DNA from: Komagataeibacter swingsii
Lineage (GTDB): Bacteria > Pseudomonadota > Alphaproteobacteria > Acetobacterales > Acetobacteraceae
DNA length: 64,000 nucleotides
Direction: 5' to 3'
Assembly (NCBI RefSeq): GCF_003207895.1
Contig: NZ_NKUB01000007.1
Coordinates: 62,001 to 126,000, forward strand
The notes under the pieces were generated by a model. It saw only the letters and a list, made by a program, of their open reading frames with translations, had not been told where the DNA came from and ran no database searches. This document shows, piece by piece, positions 21,383-30,689 of this stretch. Each line of letters starts with the position of its first letter. Positions within the stretch are counted from its first letter, which is position 1. The translations under genes were made by a program, and so were the position numbers.

Positions 21383-21890
21383 AAACGCCTCAAACGTATT
21401 CGCGACAGATTAGTGTGCGGTAATTGAAATTTAACCAGGAAATCCTGAAGGGAGCGGCCTGCGGCTGCAATGCATTTTTTTAGGAAATATTATACCTTAC
21501 CAGGTATTGATTGCACGGTTCATGCATTGATATGCCATAATACTTATAATTCCCTATATTTTATTAATGATATACCAATAATGAACCAAAATGCAGCTTG
21601 GATTCTTCCCTTTACTATGATCCTGTAAATGCGTCAATCTGTCCCGAAACAATTCGTGACGCATCGCCCGCAAATGTGACCATTTTGAAGTAAAGTCCGG
21701 TCATGGCAGGTGCGGATGCTGGAACATTGCCAGTGTACGGAAGAACAGCGCATTGGCATGCGGTCGGCATGGAACGCGGGGCGTTGCCGGCATTGTGCAT
21801 GCGCGCGATTGCCTGCTGCGACGCGCCACGATGGGGACTGCCGCCAGCCATATCGCGCCGGGAATGAAGTATTGTAAGGGGATCAACCCG
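21383..21890. other. gene-free gap, AT-rich in part
   Basis: A 508-base gap between the SGNH hydrolase start and the transglycosylase stop. From about 21480 to 21610 it is strongly AT-rich. No gene is supported; the short frames present lack ribosome sites and domains. Confidence 0.5.
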
Positions 21891-23534
21891 TTACTGAAGG
21901 AATGTTTCCGCTTCCAGCGGCAGGCTGGCCTGCTTGCCTTCGGCCAGCAGGTCAAGGCTTACGGGCCGGCGATTGAGTTTTTCTGAATACATCCAGCTAT
22001 GGAGCAGTACGGTCTCGATCCAGTTCCGGATCCTGGGGTTGGGAATGGCCTCCAGAAAGGCAAGGGATTCATTTTCGCTGTGTTCGGAGGCATTCCAGTG
22101 GGCCACTGCGGTATGGCCGACCGCATAGCTGGCCAGCAGGCGGATAAGATGGTTATTGATCTGCCCATCGCGCGCAAGCGCCATCAGGTAACGCTGCCCG
22201 ACCTGCAGGTTGATGGAAGGATTGCTTAAATCCTCCTTCCGGCCGCCGACGAAATTCGCGGCTGTACGTGGCATGAGCTGCATAAGCCCCCTTGCGCCAC
22301 TTCTGGAGACGACCGCGGGGTGGAAACGCGATTCAATGGAGACAATCCCGTATATCAGCGCCGGATCGACCACAAACCCGCCGCGTGGCGTAAAGCGCTG
22401 CGGAAGGTCAATGGCGTGACCGGGAACAAGCCTGCTGGTGCCCGCGCGACTGGCCGCCGCATCGGATGTTTCGGCCGCGTCCCCGACCGCGTGCGCGATA
22501 AGGCCTATGGACTGGCGCGCATTGGTATTTTCCGCACTGACCCAGTCGGTGCGCAGTTCGGCCTCGGCCAGATCCACACGGCCGACCTGAAGGAGCGCCA
22601 GGGCACGGTGGCCTGCCGGCCGCGCGGAAACCGCGCTGACATCAACAACCGTGGGCACGCCCGCATCATACATCCGTGCGCTGTTTTTATTGAGGGCGTA
22701 GCGCGCGAGCACCCCATAAAAGCAGTCCTTGCAACGGGCGCTTTGCACCAGCCAGCGCATGGCGTCTTTCATATCGCCAACATGCGCGGTTACGCGGCTT
22801 GCCCACCAGGAGGCGGCGCTCCGTAAATCCCTGGCGCCGTTATCGGCATTGGCTGCCAGCGCGAACAGGCGTTCGGCCTGCTGCATCTCCCCCAGCCGCC
22901 ACGCCGACAGGCCCGCATAGAACGCCACCCTGCCGCTTGCATCCCTGGGGGCGGGCGTGGCCATGGCCTTGCTGAGAACAGCCTGATCCTGCCCCTGTAT
23001 ATAAAGGTTTTGCGCATCCGCCGCGCTGATGCTCCCCCCCGAAGCCCCATTCCAACTGGCAGGCGCTGCGACCGGGTATCGGGTTGATGCATTTGCGGGC
23101 AGGTCGGTGCGGGATTCCAGCAACGCCTGCATCATGGGGGCCGAGGGCAGGTCCCGGTAATGCGCCAGCCAGTCTTCCAGCATGGGGGTCGCACAGGCAT
23201 ACGACGCATGGATGCACCGTTCGGCCAGGACCGTGCCGGCCAGGCTGTTATCCTTCAGCTGTTTCAGCAGGTCATCCGCCTGGCCAAAATTGCCGGCGGA
23301 CTGATCATCAAAGGCTGTGCGGATACGGGCGGCGTCACTGGGGGAAAGCGGGTGGAAAAGGGCCGTCTGCCCGTGCTTCGTGGGGACGGCCATGGCGACT
23401 TCGTCCGCCAGCGATGACTGTTCTGAAATATCAGACGCCTGACAAGATACTGTTGCCAAGGAAAAAGTGGCAATAGAAGCGATGGCGGAAAGAGTTGCCA
23501 TCCAGTGCTTGAAAGGCTGTAAAATATACCGCAT
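21891..23534 (-). CDS. soluble lytic transglycosylase (SLT family 1)
   Basis: A 547-residue exported enzyme that cleaves peptidoglycan between MurNAc and GlcNAc, giving 1,6-anhydro ends. An N-terminal signal region (MATLSAIASIATFSLATVSCQA) leads into an alpha-helical superhelix of TPR-like repeats, then the catalytic SLT domain. There, Glu401 lies in YGIVSIESRFHP, followed by SGARGLMQLMP and the LASYAVGH segment. ATG 23534 is chosen because sequence upstream loses coding character. It is divergent from the SGNH-lipoprotein/MBOAT operon and AT-richer than housekeeping genes. Confidence 0.9.
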   Translation of the reverse strand: MRYILQPFKHWMATLSAIASIATFSLATVSCQASDISEQSSLADEVAMAVPTKHGQTALFHPLSPSDAARIRTAFDDQSAGNFGQADDLLKQLKDNSLAGTVLAERCIHASYACATPMLEDWLAHYRDLPSAPMMQALLESRTDLPANASTRYPVAAPASWNGASGGSISAADAQNLYIQGQDQAVLSKAMATPAPRDASGRVAFYAGLSAWRLGEMQQAERLFALAANADNGARDLRSAASWWASRVTAHVGDMKDAMRWLVQSARCKDCFYGVLARYALNKNSARMYDAGVPTVVDVSAVSARPAGHRALALLQVGRVDLAEAELRTDWVSAENTNARQSIGLIAHAVGDAAETSDAAASRAGTSRLVPGHAIDLPQRFTPRGGFVVDPALIYGIVSIESRFHPAVVSRSGARGLMQLMPRTAANFVGGRKEDLSNPSINLQVGQRYLMALARDGQINNHLIRLLASYAVGHTAVAHWNASEHSENESLAFLEAIPNPRIRNWIETVLLHSWMYSEKLNRRPVSLDLLAEGKQASLPLEAETFLQ

Positions 23535-24257
23535 GATTGTGGGCAATAACAGATATTTTAAAATGGATAAACACCAGAATTCCGCTCTGGTCATGGGGTT
23601 TGTGTTGCGGCTTGATTGCAGTCTGTAACAGCCTGCCTTTTCCCTGATGCATCTTGACCAGATGTCCGTGTGGCGGCCCGGGGCGGGGTGCTGGTGCCGA
23701 CCGCCGTTTCGCCGGCATGCGGGCGGGTGTCTCCATGTTTCTGATATGCCCACAAAGCGCATCCGGGATGTTTTCCTGTCGGCTGCCATGCCCGCCATGT
23801 CGCGCCGTTCCCGTGGCGCCGGGAAATCTCCGGTACCATGCGCCGCGGATCCTGTGGCGCTGTCCTGCCACATGAACGTGCCACCTTGATCAGGGGTTCC
23901 CGCATCGCCATCCTCCGTTCGTGAAAGCGCGTGTCCTGCACCTGTCGGCAATGCTCTTTTTCCTTGCGTCGTCATGGAACCGCCACCGTGATGCCAGTTC
24001 ATGCCGGCATGGATATCCAAAGAAATAATCCATGGCATTTTCATGGTAATCATTCGACATTACTTGAAAAATGTTATCATGATGGCGCATGTGCTGGTCG
24101 TGCCCGCACGGGTTTGCTGAAACGGGAAATTCAGTCCGTGCCCGGATGGCATGAACACCAGACCGGGCATGGCCCGGTGCCGGTCAGGTATTGAAAATAT
24201 CTGGTTACACGGACCGTATCCCATGGTAGACGTTCGCTATTGAGAATTTTTACTGGG
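23535..24257. other. long divergent intergenic region
   Basis: 723 bases between the transglycosylase and the SGNH lipoprotein, which point away from each other. Composition alternates between AT-rich ends and a GC-rich middle. Open frames on both strands here show no domain or ribosome site, so I treat it as regulatory or decayed DNA. Confidence 0.5.
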
Positions 24258-25583
24258 ATGTCCGTGTCATTCTCTCGCCGTAGCCTGGGCACCAGTCTGC
24301 TCCGTAACTGCTCCTTGCCGCTATTTTGTGCAATGCTGTTAATGGGGTGCGCGGCAGCCCGTAACCCGGTTCCGGCCCATGAAAAAATCGGTCGCTATGC
24401 GTCTGTCGTGCCTTTTTACAAGGCTCTGGATGCATTGCAGAATGGCAGGGCGACGGAACCTGTTACCATATTGCAGATTGGCGACAGCCATACGGCGAAC
24501 GATGCGTTCAGCGACCAGATGCGCACCCAGTTGCAAAACGATTTTCAGAATGCCGGCCGGGGGTTTTTACAGCCCGGCGTCCCGTTCCGCTATTACCACC
24601 CCGCGCAGGTTACGGTTACGTCAACAGGATGGACGCCCGTCAGTGCGTTCAGCAAGACAGCCGCCGGTCCATGGGGCATCAGTCTGGTCAGGCAGCATGC
24701 GGACAGACCCGCCAGCATGACCATTACCGCCGACGAGGCAGGGGGGCTGGGGCGTGGCATGGTGGAATTCCTCAGCCAGCCCGGGGGCGGCCAGCTTGTC
24801 GTTCAGGCGGATGATGGCGGGCGTACCGTCGTTTCAACCGCTTCGACCCGGAATTCCGACGCCATGTGGCTTCGCATGCCAACCACCCCCGATACGCGGT
24901 CCGTTACCGTTTCCGCCATGGGGGATGGTCCGGTGGATGTGCTGGGCTGGGAAGTCGCAAAAGGCGGCCCGGGACGGCCAGCGCCGGGAATCCTGTATTC
25001 CAATCTGGGGATTACAGGCTCCACCATCGATATCCTGAGCCGGGTCGATCCTGAAATATTATCGGAAGAGATCAGGCACCTGAACCCAAGCCTGCTGATT
25101 GTCGCCTTTGGCACCAACGAGGGGTTCAATACCTCGACGGCTTTCGATTCATATTCGGCCCGATACGAACAGATCATACAGACGCTGCATGGCGCCGCCC
25201 CCATGGCCGGCCTTGTGGTCGTGCTGCCCCCGGATGGTGTTCGCCAGGAACGGCTGCCCCCATCCATCCGGTCGTGCGAACAACTGGCCCCCACAGGCAG
25301 GGGATTCGCCACGCCAGCCGCCCTTGACACTGTCCGTCAGGCGCAGACGGATATCGCACGCCGTAACCACTGGATGCAGTGGGACTGGCGCCAGGCCATG
25401 GCGGACCCCGCCCGCCCTGATGGGCGCTGCGCCATTCTTGCCTGGGGTGCGCGTAACCCACCAATCGCCGCGAAGGACCATGTCCACCTGCTGAAGCCGG
25501 GCTATCAGCAGACTGCGCTGTCATTGTATAATGACCTGATGCATGGCTACACGATATGGTCTTCACTGAAACATAAAAAATAA
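24258..25583 (+). CDS. SGNH-hydrolase-like lipoprotein, partner of the MBOAT acyltransferase
   Basis: A 441-residue predicted lipoprotein with lipobox LMGC (Cys31). The SGNH domain has block I ILQIGDSHTANDAF (Ser77 in GDSH), block III VAFGTNEGFN and a C-terminal Asp-His motif in AAKDHVHLLKPGY. The GDSH form is typical of peptidoglycan O-acetyltransferase/esterase proteins of the PatB/Ape1 kind. Its stop overlaps the MBOAT start (TAATG), so the two are coupled. ATG 24258 is preferred; an in-frame TTG at 24240 is possible. Transferase versus esterase cannot be decided from sequence. Confidence 0.82.
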   Translation: MSVSFSRRSLGTSLLRNCSLPLFCAMLLMGCAAARNPVPAHEKIGRYASVVPFYKALDALQNGRATEPVTILQIGDSHTANDAFSDQMRTQLQNDFQNAGRGFLQPGVPFRYYHPAQVTVTSTGWTPVSAFSKTAAGPWGISLVRQHADRPASMTITADEAGGLGRGMVEFLSQPGGGQLVVQADDGGRTVVSTASTRNSDAMWLRMPTTPDTRSVTVSAMGDGPVDVLGWEVAKGGPGRPAPGILYSNLGITGSTIDILSRVDPEILSEEIRHLNPSLLIVAFGTNEGFNTSTAFDSYSARYEQIIQTLHGAAPMAGLVVVLPPDGVRQERLPPSIRSCEQLAPTGRGFATPAALDTVRQAQTDIARRNHWMQWDWRQAMADPARPDGRCAILAWGARNPPIAAKDHVHLLKPGYQQTALSLYNDLMHGYTIWSSLKHKK

Positions 25584-26998
25584 TGCTTTTTCCTACACTT
25601 AACTTTGCCTTATTTTTTATTGCCGTTACTGTCATCCTGGCATTGATTGGTGGCCTGTGGGAACTCAAGAAGGTTTTTCTGGTTGCCGCAAGCTATGTTT
25701 TTTATGCTTTCTGGAACTGGAAATTCTGTTTCCTTCTCCTGTTCAGCACGGCCGTCAGTTATTCTGTCGGCCGATGGTTGCCTGGAAAAGACCAGCCCCG
25801 CCTGCGTAAATGGATGGTTGGCGGCGGGATAGGCATCCAGCTACTGGTTCTGGCATTCTTCAAGTATTACGATTTCTTTGCGACTTCCTTCAACAGGGCG
25901 GCGCGTGATATCGGCTGGGGGGAACCTGTTCCGCTCATTGAAATTCTTTTGCCAGTCGCCATTTCATTTTTTACCTTTCATGGCATCAGCTACATTGTTG
26001 ATGTGTATCATGACAAGGTCACGCGATGCCGTCGCTTTACCGACATGATGCTGTACATGTCCTTTTTTCCACAACTTGTGGCCGGACCGATCGTACGGTC
26101 GTCCCAATTCCTGCCGCAACTGGAGCGGCCATCAGGCAATCCGCCCCCCATGGCAAAGGCCCTGTTGATGATTGCGGGTGGGCTTTTTAAAAAGGTTATA
26201 CTGGCCAGCTATTTGGGAACGCAGCTTGTCGATCCGGTTTTTGCTGATCCCGCAAGCTTTTCCACGCTGGATCTATTATTCGCACTTTACGGGTTCGCCG
26301 TGCAGATCTTCTGTGATTTTTCCGGTTATACGGATATCGCCATCGGTCTGGCGGCCTTGCTGGGTTTCACGTTCCCGCAGAACTTCAACCAGCCTTATCG
26401 TAGTGCGTCTCTGCGCGATTTCTGGCATCGCTGGCACATGACACTTTCTTTCTGGCTGCGTGACTATCTTTACATAGCGCTTCTGGGTGGAAACCGGCGT
26501 GGTTCGCGCCGCACGATTTTCAACCTTATATTGACCATGCTTCTGGGGGGCTTGTGGCATGGGGCCGCCATGAAATTTGTCATATGGGGTGGTTTGCATG
26601 GCGTGTGGCTTGCACTGGAGCGCCCTTTTTCCAAGCGTCTGGAAAATACGCGCGGTATTTTCCGCGTGATGTCCGTGCTGCTGATATTCCATTTCGTCTG
26701 TTTCACATGGCTGTTTTTCCATGCGGAAGATCTGGAAAGTGTCCGGCTTTACCTGCAGGCCATGACACCCCTGACACCAGGCAGTTTCGCGCAGGTCACC
26801 CCTTTTACGCTGGGCCTGATCGCGATTGGCATTGGTTTGCATTTTGTGTCCGGAAACATGCCTGAACGCATCGCCGCGTTTCCTGTTGTGCAGCGCACGC
26901 CGGACTGGGTTCTGGCCCTTGTCTTTGGTATCTGTGTATTAATGATTGATGCCGCAGGACCAAGCGGTGTCGCGCCCTTTATATATTTTCAATTCTGA
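25583..26998 (+). CDS. MBOAT-family O-acyltransferase (AlgI/PatA-like)
   Basis: A 471-residue polytopic membrane protein that should pass acetyl groups across the inner membrane to a periplasmic partner. MBOAT features are the conserved FFPQLVAGPIVR segment, SGYTDIAIG, NFNQPYRSASLRDFWHRWHMTLSFWLRDYLY, and the catalytic-site region GGLWHGAAMKF with His326, followed by His339 in WGGLHG. Length matches AlgI/PatA. Start and stop codons overlap the genes on both sides. Codon use is distinctly AT-richer than the flanking chromosome, suggesting transfer. Polymer target not identifiable: peptidoglycan is favoured by the neighbouring transglycosylase, exopolysaccharide is the alternative. Confidence 0.92.
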   Translation: MLFPTLNFALFFIAVTVILALIGGLWELKKVFLVAASYVFYAFWNWKFCFLLLFSTAVSYSVGRWLPGKDQPRLRKWMVGGGIGIQLLVLAFFKYYDFFATSFNRAARDIGWGEPVPLIEILLPVAISFFTFHGISYIVDVYHDKVTRCRRFTDMMLYMSFFPQLVAGPIVRSSQFLPQLERPSGNPPPMAKALLMIAGGLFKKVILASYLGTQLVDPVFADPASFSTLDLLFALYGFAVQIFCDFSGYTDIAIGLAALLGFTFPQNFNQPYRSASLRDFWHRWHMTLSFWLRDYLYIALLGGNRRGSRRTIFNLILTMLLGGLWHGAAMKFVIWGGLHGVWLALERPFSKRLENTRGIFRVMSVLLIFHFVCFTWLFFHAEDLESVRLYLQAMTPLTPGSFAQVTPFTLGLIAIGIGLHFVSGNMPERIAAFPVVQRTPDWVLALVFGICVLMIDAAGPSGVAPFIYFQF

Positions 26999-27270
26999 TG
27001 ACCCGTTCCCGTACCCCATCCCCCACGCGTCGCCTGCTGACAATCGTATTGGTCGCGGCGACAAGTGGCATACTGTTCGGTTCCGGCCCCATTCTTGCCT
27101 GGACCGAGCAGTTGCCTGCAACAATGCCATACCAGACGGATATTCAATCTGTGGCCGATCGTTGGAATACGCTTGCCGGGCGTTTTAAAATGACCGTGCC
27201 GTATAATATGGTCCGCGCTCTAGAACGGCAGACCGAGAGTTATCGCTTTGCCCCGGCACCGGACCAGTGA
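26998..27270 (+). CDS. small membrane-anchored protein, third gene of the MBOAT operon
   Basis: A 90-residue protein with a basic N-terminus (MTRSRTPSPTRRL) and one hydrophobic helix (about 14-35), then a short exported tail with a helical segment (SVADRWNTLAGRFKM). Its ATG overlaps the MBOAT stop (TGATG), so it is made with it. No family recognised; topology suits an accessory subunit of the acetyltransferase. Confidence 0.7.
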   Translation: MTRSRTPSPTRRLLTIVLVAATSGILFGSGPILAWTEQLPATMPYQTDIQSVADRWNTLAGRFKMTVPYNMVRALERQTESYRFAPAPDQ

Positions 27271-27887
27271 TGTGAAGTCGGCTTCCTGAAATTTTATCTT
27301 CGACTATTAATAATGGCTGAATATTTCAAATAATCAACATTTTTGAAGAGACAGTTTGAAAAGTCATATCATGATAGCGCTTTAAAATTAAAAGAAGTTT
27401 TTGGTGAAGCTTTTTGCAAAAGCTTCGAAAGAACGCCGCCTTTTTGAGAAAAAAGGCGGCACCCAAAAACTTTTATTGTTTTTTATCAATAATTTGTTTT
27501 CAAACAGCCTCTAACCGGCAAGATGTTGCGGGGCATATGCTGATACAGGCCGGGACCGAGAATACCACGCTCCGGAACACACAATATCCCGATGCCCCGA
27601 CGCAAGGGTATTTCGGGGCAATGATTGCTGCTGGCCTGCCGGTCGAGCAGAAGCGCGCCCCGGCTTCATAATAAGCGTAACCAGCCGGTCATGCCCACCG
27701 ATGTCCTGATATGCAGGCGGACACCACATGATGCATGGCGGCATATTCTCCCCGCAGGGGCAGCGGACAATATCATGCATGTCATTCATACCCTGCGGCA
27801 TGTGATGCGGCACATGTCACCGCATCCTACACAACCATAACGCCGGGTAGGGCCAACTGGCTGAATTTCATAAGGGGAATTGAAATA
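27271..27887. other. gene-free gap containing a repeat copy
   Basis: 617 bases between the MBOAT operon and tRNA-Ser. It holds the repeat at 27369-27490. The rest, 27491-27887, has no supported gene; open frames there lack domains. Confidence 0.5.
27369..27490 (+). repeat. dispersed palindromic repeat, long full copy (plus orientation)
   Basis: Starts TCATGATAGCGCTTTAAAATT, a flank shared in reverse complement with the 52800-52907 copy. Then come the left arm AGAAGTTTTTGGTG, hairpin GAAGCTTTTT/AAAAGCTTC, hairpin GCCGCCTTTTT/AAAAAGGCGGC, right arm CACCCAAAAACTTTTATT and TATCAAT. It lies between a plus-strand operon end and minus-strand tRNA-Ser. Confidence 0.9.
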
Positions 27888-27978
27888 TGGCGGAGAGAGT
27901 GGGATTCGAACCCACGGTACGCTATTAACGTACACACGCTTTCCAAGCGTGCGCCTTAAGCCGCTCGGCCATCTCTCC
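27888..27978 (-). tRNA. tRNA-Ser (GGA)
   Basis: On the minus strand the acceptor stem GGAGAGA/TCTCTCC, an anticodon loop reading TTGGAAA (anticodon GGA), the long variable arm of a class II tRNA, T arm GTGGG-TTCGAAT-CCCAC, G73 and encoded CCA (27888-27890) are all present. Length is 91 nt. Confidence 0.97.
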
Positions 27979-28127
27979 AGCCGGTACCGGACTATATGCC
28001 ATCCTGTATCAGGATGGGTGGGGTCCGATGCGTGCGGAACATATCATCAATTTTCATTGGCGCAAGTGGAAAACGCCATGTCCGCCCGACCTGTCACGAT
28101 TGTGGGGCGACAGGCCGGGGCGCGGGG

Positions 28128-29933
28128 TTACTGGTCCATCTTCAGCGCGGCAAGGAAGGCGCTCTGCGGGATTTCGACCTTGCCGAACTGACGCATGCGC
28201 TTTTTGCCTTCCTTCTGCTTTTCCAGCAGCTTGCGCTTGCGCGAAATGTCGCCGCCATAGCATTTCGCCGTCACGTCCTTGGACATGGCGCCAATGGTCT
28301 CACGCGCGATGATCCGGCTGCCGATCGCGGCCTGCACCGCAATCTTGAACAGCTGGCGGGGGATCAGTTCCTTCAGCTTGGCGCAGATCGAACGCCCGCG
28401 CGTTTCGGCCGCCGAGCGGTGGGCGATGAAGGACAGGGCATCCACCGGCTCCTGATTGACCAGGATGGAAATGCGCACGAGGTCGCTCTCCTCATACCCG
28501 TCCATCTGGTAATCGAAGCTGGCGTAACCGCGGGTGACCGATTTCAGGCGGTCATAGAAGTCGAATACGACCTCGTTCAGCGGCAGGCGATAGACCGCCA
28601 TGGCGCGGTTGCCGACATAGGTCAGGTCTTCCTGCACGCCACGCCGTTCGCTGCACAGGGTCAGCACCGCGCCCAGGTATTCGTCGGGCACCATGATGGT
28701 GGCCTTGATCCACGGTTCCTCGATCTTCTCGATCAGCGACAGGTCGGGCATGTCGGCGGGGTTGTGCAGTTCCGCCGTCTCGCCATTGGTCAGCTGCATC
28801 TTGTAGACGACCGAAGGGGCGGTCGCGATCAGGTCAAGGTCGAATTCGCGGCTGAGGCGTTCCTGGATGATCTCAAGGTGCAGAAGGCCAAGGAACCCGC
28901 AGCGGAAGCCGAAGCCAAGGGCGGCGGACGTCTCGGCCTCGTAGTGGAACGATGCGTCATTCAGCCGCAGCTTGGCCAGGCTGTCGCGCAGCTTTTCAAA
29001 ATCATCGGCCACGATGGGGTACATGCCGCACCACACCACGGGTATGGATGGCTTGAAGCCTGCCAGTGGCTCGCTGGCGGGGCGACGGTCGTCGGTAATG
29101 GTGTCGCCCACGTTGGTGTCGGCCACGGTCTTGATCGCGGCGTTGATGTAGCCGATCTCGCCCGGGCCAAGTTCATCCACGTTGGTCATGCGCGGGGCGA
29201 ATACGCCCACCTGATCCACCTGGTGGACCACGCCGGTGGACATCATGCGGATGCGCATGCCGCGCTTGAGCCGCCCTGCCTTCACGCGCACCAGCGTGAT
29301 GACGCCCAGATACGGGTCATACCAGCTATCGACCAGCAGCGCCTTGAGCGGGGCCTCGGCATCACCCGTGGGCGGCGGCAGGCGCTTGACCAGCGCCTCC
29401 AGCACGGCCTCGATGTTCAGGCCGGTCTTGGCCGAGACCTCGACGGCGTCCTCGGCGTCAATGCCCACCACTTCCTCGATCTGTTCCTTCACGCGCGCGC
29501 AGTCGGCGGCGGGCAGATCGACCTTGTTCAGGACCGGCACGATCTCGTGGTTGGCGTCGATGGCCTGGTACACGTTGGCCAGCGTCTGCGCTTCCACCCC
29601 CTGCGACGCATCGACCACCAGCAGCGATCCCTCGCACGCGGCAAGCGAGCGGCTGACCTCATACGCGAAGTCCACATGGCCCGGCGTGTCCATAAGGTTC
29701 AGGACATACGTCTTGCCATCTTCGGCAGGGTAGGACAGGCGCACGGTCTGCGCCTTGATGGTGATGCCGCGTTCACGTTCCAGGTCCATGTTGTCCAGAA
29801 CCTGGTTGGTCATTTCCCGCTGTGTCAGCGCGCCGCAGGCCTGGATCAGGCGGTCGGCCAGGGTGGATTTCCCATGGTCGATATGCGCGATGATCGAGAA
29901 ATTGCGGATCAGGGAGAGGGGCGTGTCGGTCAT
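28128..29933 (-). CDS. lepA: elongation factor 4 (back-translocating GTPase LepA)
   Basis: A 601-residue ribosome-associated translational GTPase. G1 AHIDHGKST (residues 16-24), G3 DTPGHVDF and G4 NKVDLP are intact, followed by EF-G-like domains and the LepA-specific C-terminal domain ([21 protein letters not shown]). Length is standard. ATG 29933 is the family start ([21 protein letters not shown]). Single gene, tail facing tRNA-Ser. Confidence 0.98.
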   Translation of the reverse strand: MTDTPLSLIRNFSIIAHIDHGKSTLADRLIQACGALTQREMTNQVLDNMDLERERGITIKAQTVRLSYPAEDGKTYVLNLMDTPGHVDFAYEVSRSLAACEGSLLVVDASQGVEAQTLANVYQAIDANHEIVPVLNKVDLPAADCARVKEQIEEVVGIDAEDAVEVSAKTGLNIEAVLEALVKRLPPPTGDAEAPLKALLVDSWYDPYLGVITLVRVKAGRLKRGMRIRMMSTGVVHQVDQVGVFAPRMTNVDELGPGEIGYINAAIKTVADTNVGDTITDDRRPASEPLAGFKPSIPVVWCGMYPIVADDFEKLRDSLAKLRLNDASFHYEAETSAALGFGFRCGFLGLLHLEIIQERLSREFDLDLIATAPSVVYKMQLTNGETAELHNPADMPDLSLIEKIEEPWIKATIMVPDEYLGAVLTLCSERRGVQEDLTYVGNRAMAVYRLPLNEVVFDFYDRLKSVTRGYASFDYQMDGYEESDLVRISILVNQEPVDALSFIAHRSAAETRGRSICAKLKELIPRQLFKIAVQAAIGSRIIARETIGAMSKDVTAKCYGGDISRKRKLLEKQKEGKKRMRQFGKVEIPQSAFLAALKMDQ

Positions 29934-30017
29934 GGGCGAGACATAGTGTAAATCGGGAGGAAAGTCAGCCGCTACCTGTCACGATAATACGGAAAATATT
30001 GCCGCCTGCGTGCAATG

Positions 30018-30689
30018 TTACATGCAGGCCATTGTGATGCGGTGGATGCGGGTCGCGCCATCAAGGATGATTTCCTCCCCCTCGATCGCGGCCAGCCCCT
30101 TTATGCGCACCAGTTCGTGCAGGGGGGCGGTCACCGGCGCGTCGTGCCAGCGTTCGCGCACCACCCCGCAGCATGACGCGCCCTGCGGGGTGTGAAGCAG
30201 GACGCGGTCGTTCACACGGATTGCCGCGGTCGGGGAAATGACCAGCGTGCCGCCCTTGCGGAAGATCGGTTCCATGGTGTCGCAATCCACGTGCACGGCA
30301 TAGGAATGGTGGTCGGCCATGCCGTGGAATTCCCACTTTTCCCATCGTTCGCCCTCCGGCAGCCCGGTTTCATCAAACAGTTCGGGGCGGGCGAGCTGCG
30401 AGAACGGGGCGATCCTGAGGTGGGAATGATGGGCCTTGGTCGATACATCGGGGTCATGGTGGCCTGACAGCAGGCGACTGAACCCTTCAAACGAAATGCC
30501 CGTGGCCGATAGCGTGCGCGCCAGACTTTCCGTTCCGGGCCAGCGCGGACGGCCCGATGGCGTGATCCGCTTGGAGGGATTGAAGGTCGTGCTGTCCAGT
30601 CCCGCCGCCCGTGCAAGGCCGGAAGGGGTCAGTCCCCGTTCCGCGGCCAGCCGGTCGATGGCGCGCCAGATGTCGTCATGGCTGATCAT
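30018..30689 (-). CDS. helix-turn-helix regulator with S24/LexA-like C-terminal domain
   Basis: A 223-residue protein. The N-terminal HTH (IWRAIDRLAAERGLTPSGLARAAGLD, residues 7-32, then TTFNPSKRITPSGRPRWP) matches a widespread alphaproteobacterial XRE-S24 regulator family. In the C-terminal S24 domain the usual GDSM nucleophile motif reads CDTMEP (Thr138 for Ser), and the usual Lys-bearing strand reads ASCCGVVRER with no Lys. It should therefore not self-cleave. Its ATG overlaps the stop of a 72-residue upstream gene (ATGA). Probably a transcriptional regulator, targets unknown. Confidence 0.85.
   Translation of the reverse strand: MISHDDIWRAIDRLAAERGLTPSGLARAAGLDSTTFNPSKRITPSGRPRWPGTESLARTLSATGISFEGFSRLLSGHHDPDVSTKAHHSHLRIAPFSQLARPELFDETGLPEGERWEKWEFHGMADHHSYAVHVDCDTMEPIFRKGGTLVISPTAAIRVNDRVLLHTPQGASCCGVVRERWHDAPVTAPLHELVRIKGLAAIEGEEIILDGATRIHRITMACM

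Noticed and set aside
21701-21955. PEP-CTERM-like string (IPGAIWLAAVPIVARRSRQ) in a minus-strand frame
   Set aside because: The frame starts inside the transglycosylase gene in another phase and has no upstream protein or signal peptide.
27888-27978. Phage/island attachment site in tRNA-Ser
   Set aside because: No second copy of the tRNA 3' end and no integrase gene were found in the window.
27996-29951. 651-codon open frame antisense to lepA
   Set aside because: GC-rich shadow of lepA; the translation has His/Gly/Arg-rich random composition and no domain.
30018-30689. Prophage repressor
   Set aside because: The S24-like protein has no phage genes around it and its N-terminus matches a chromosomal alphaproteobacterial regulator family.
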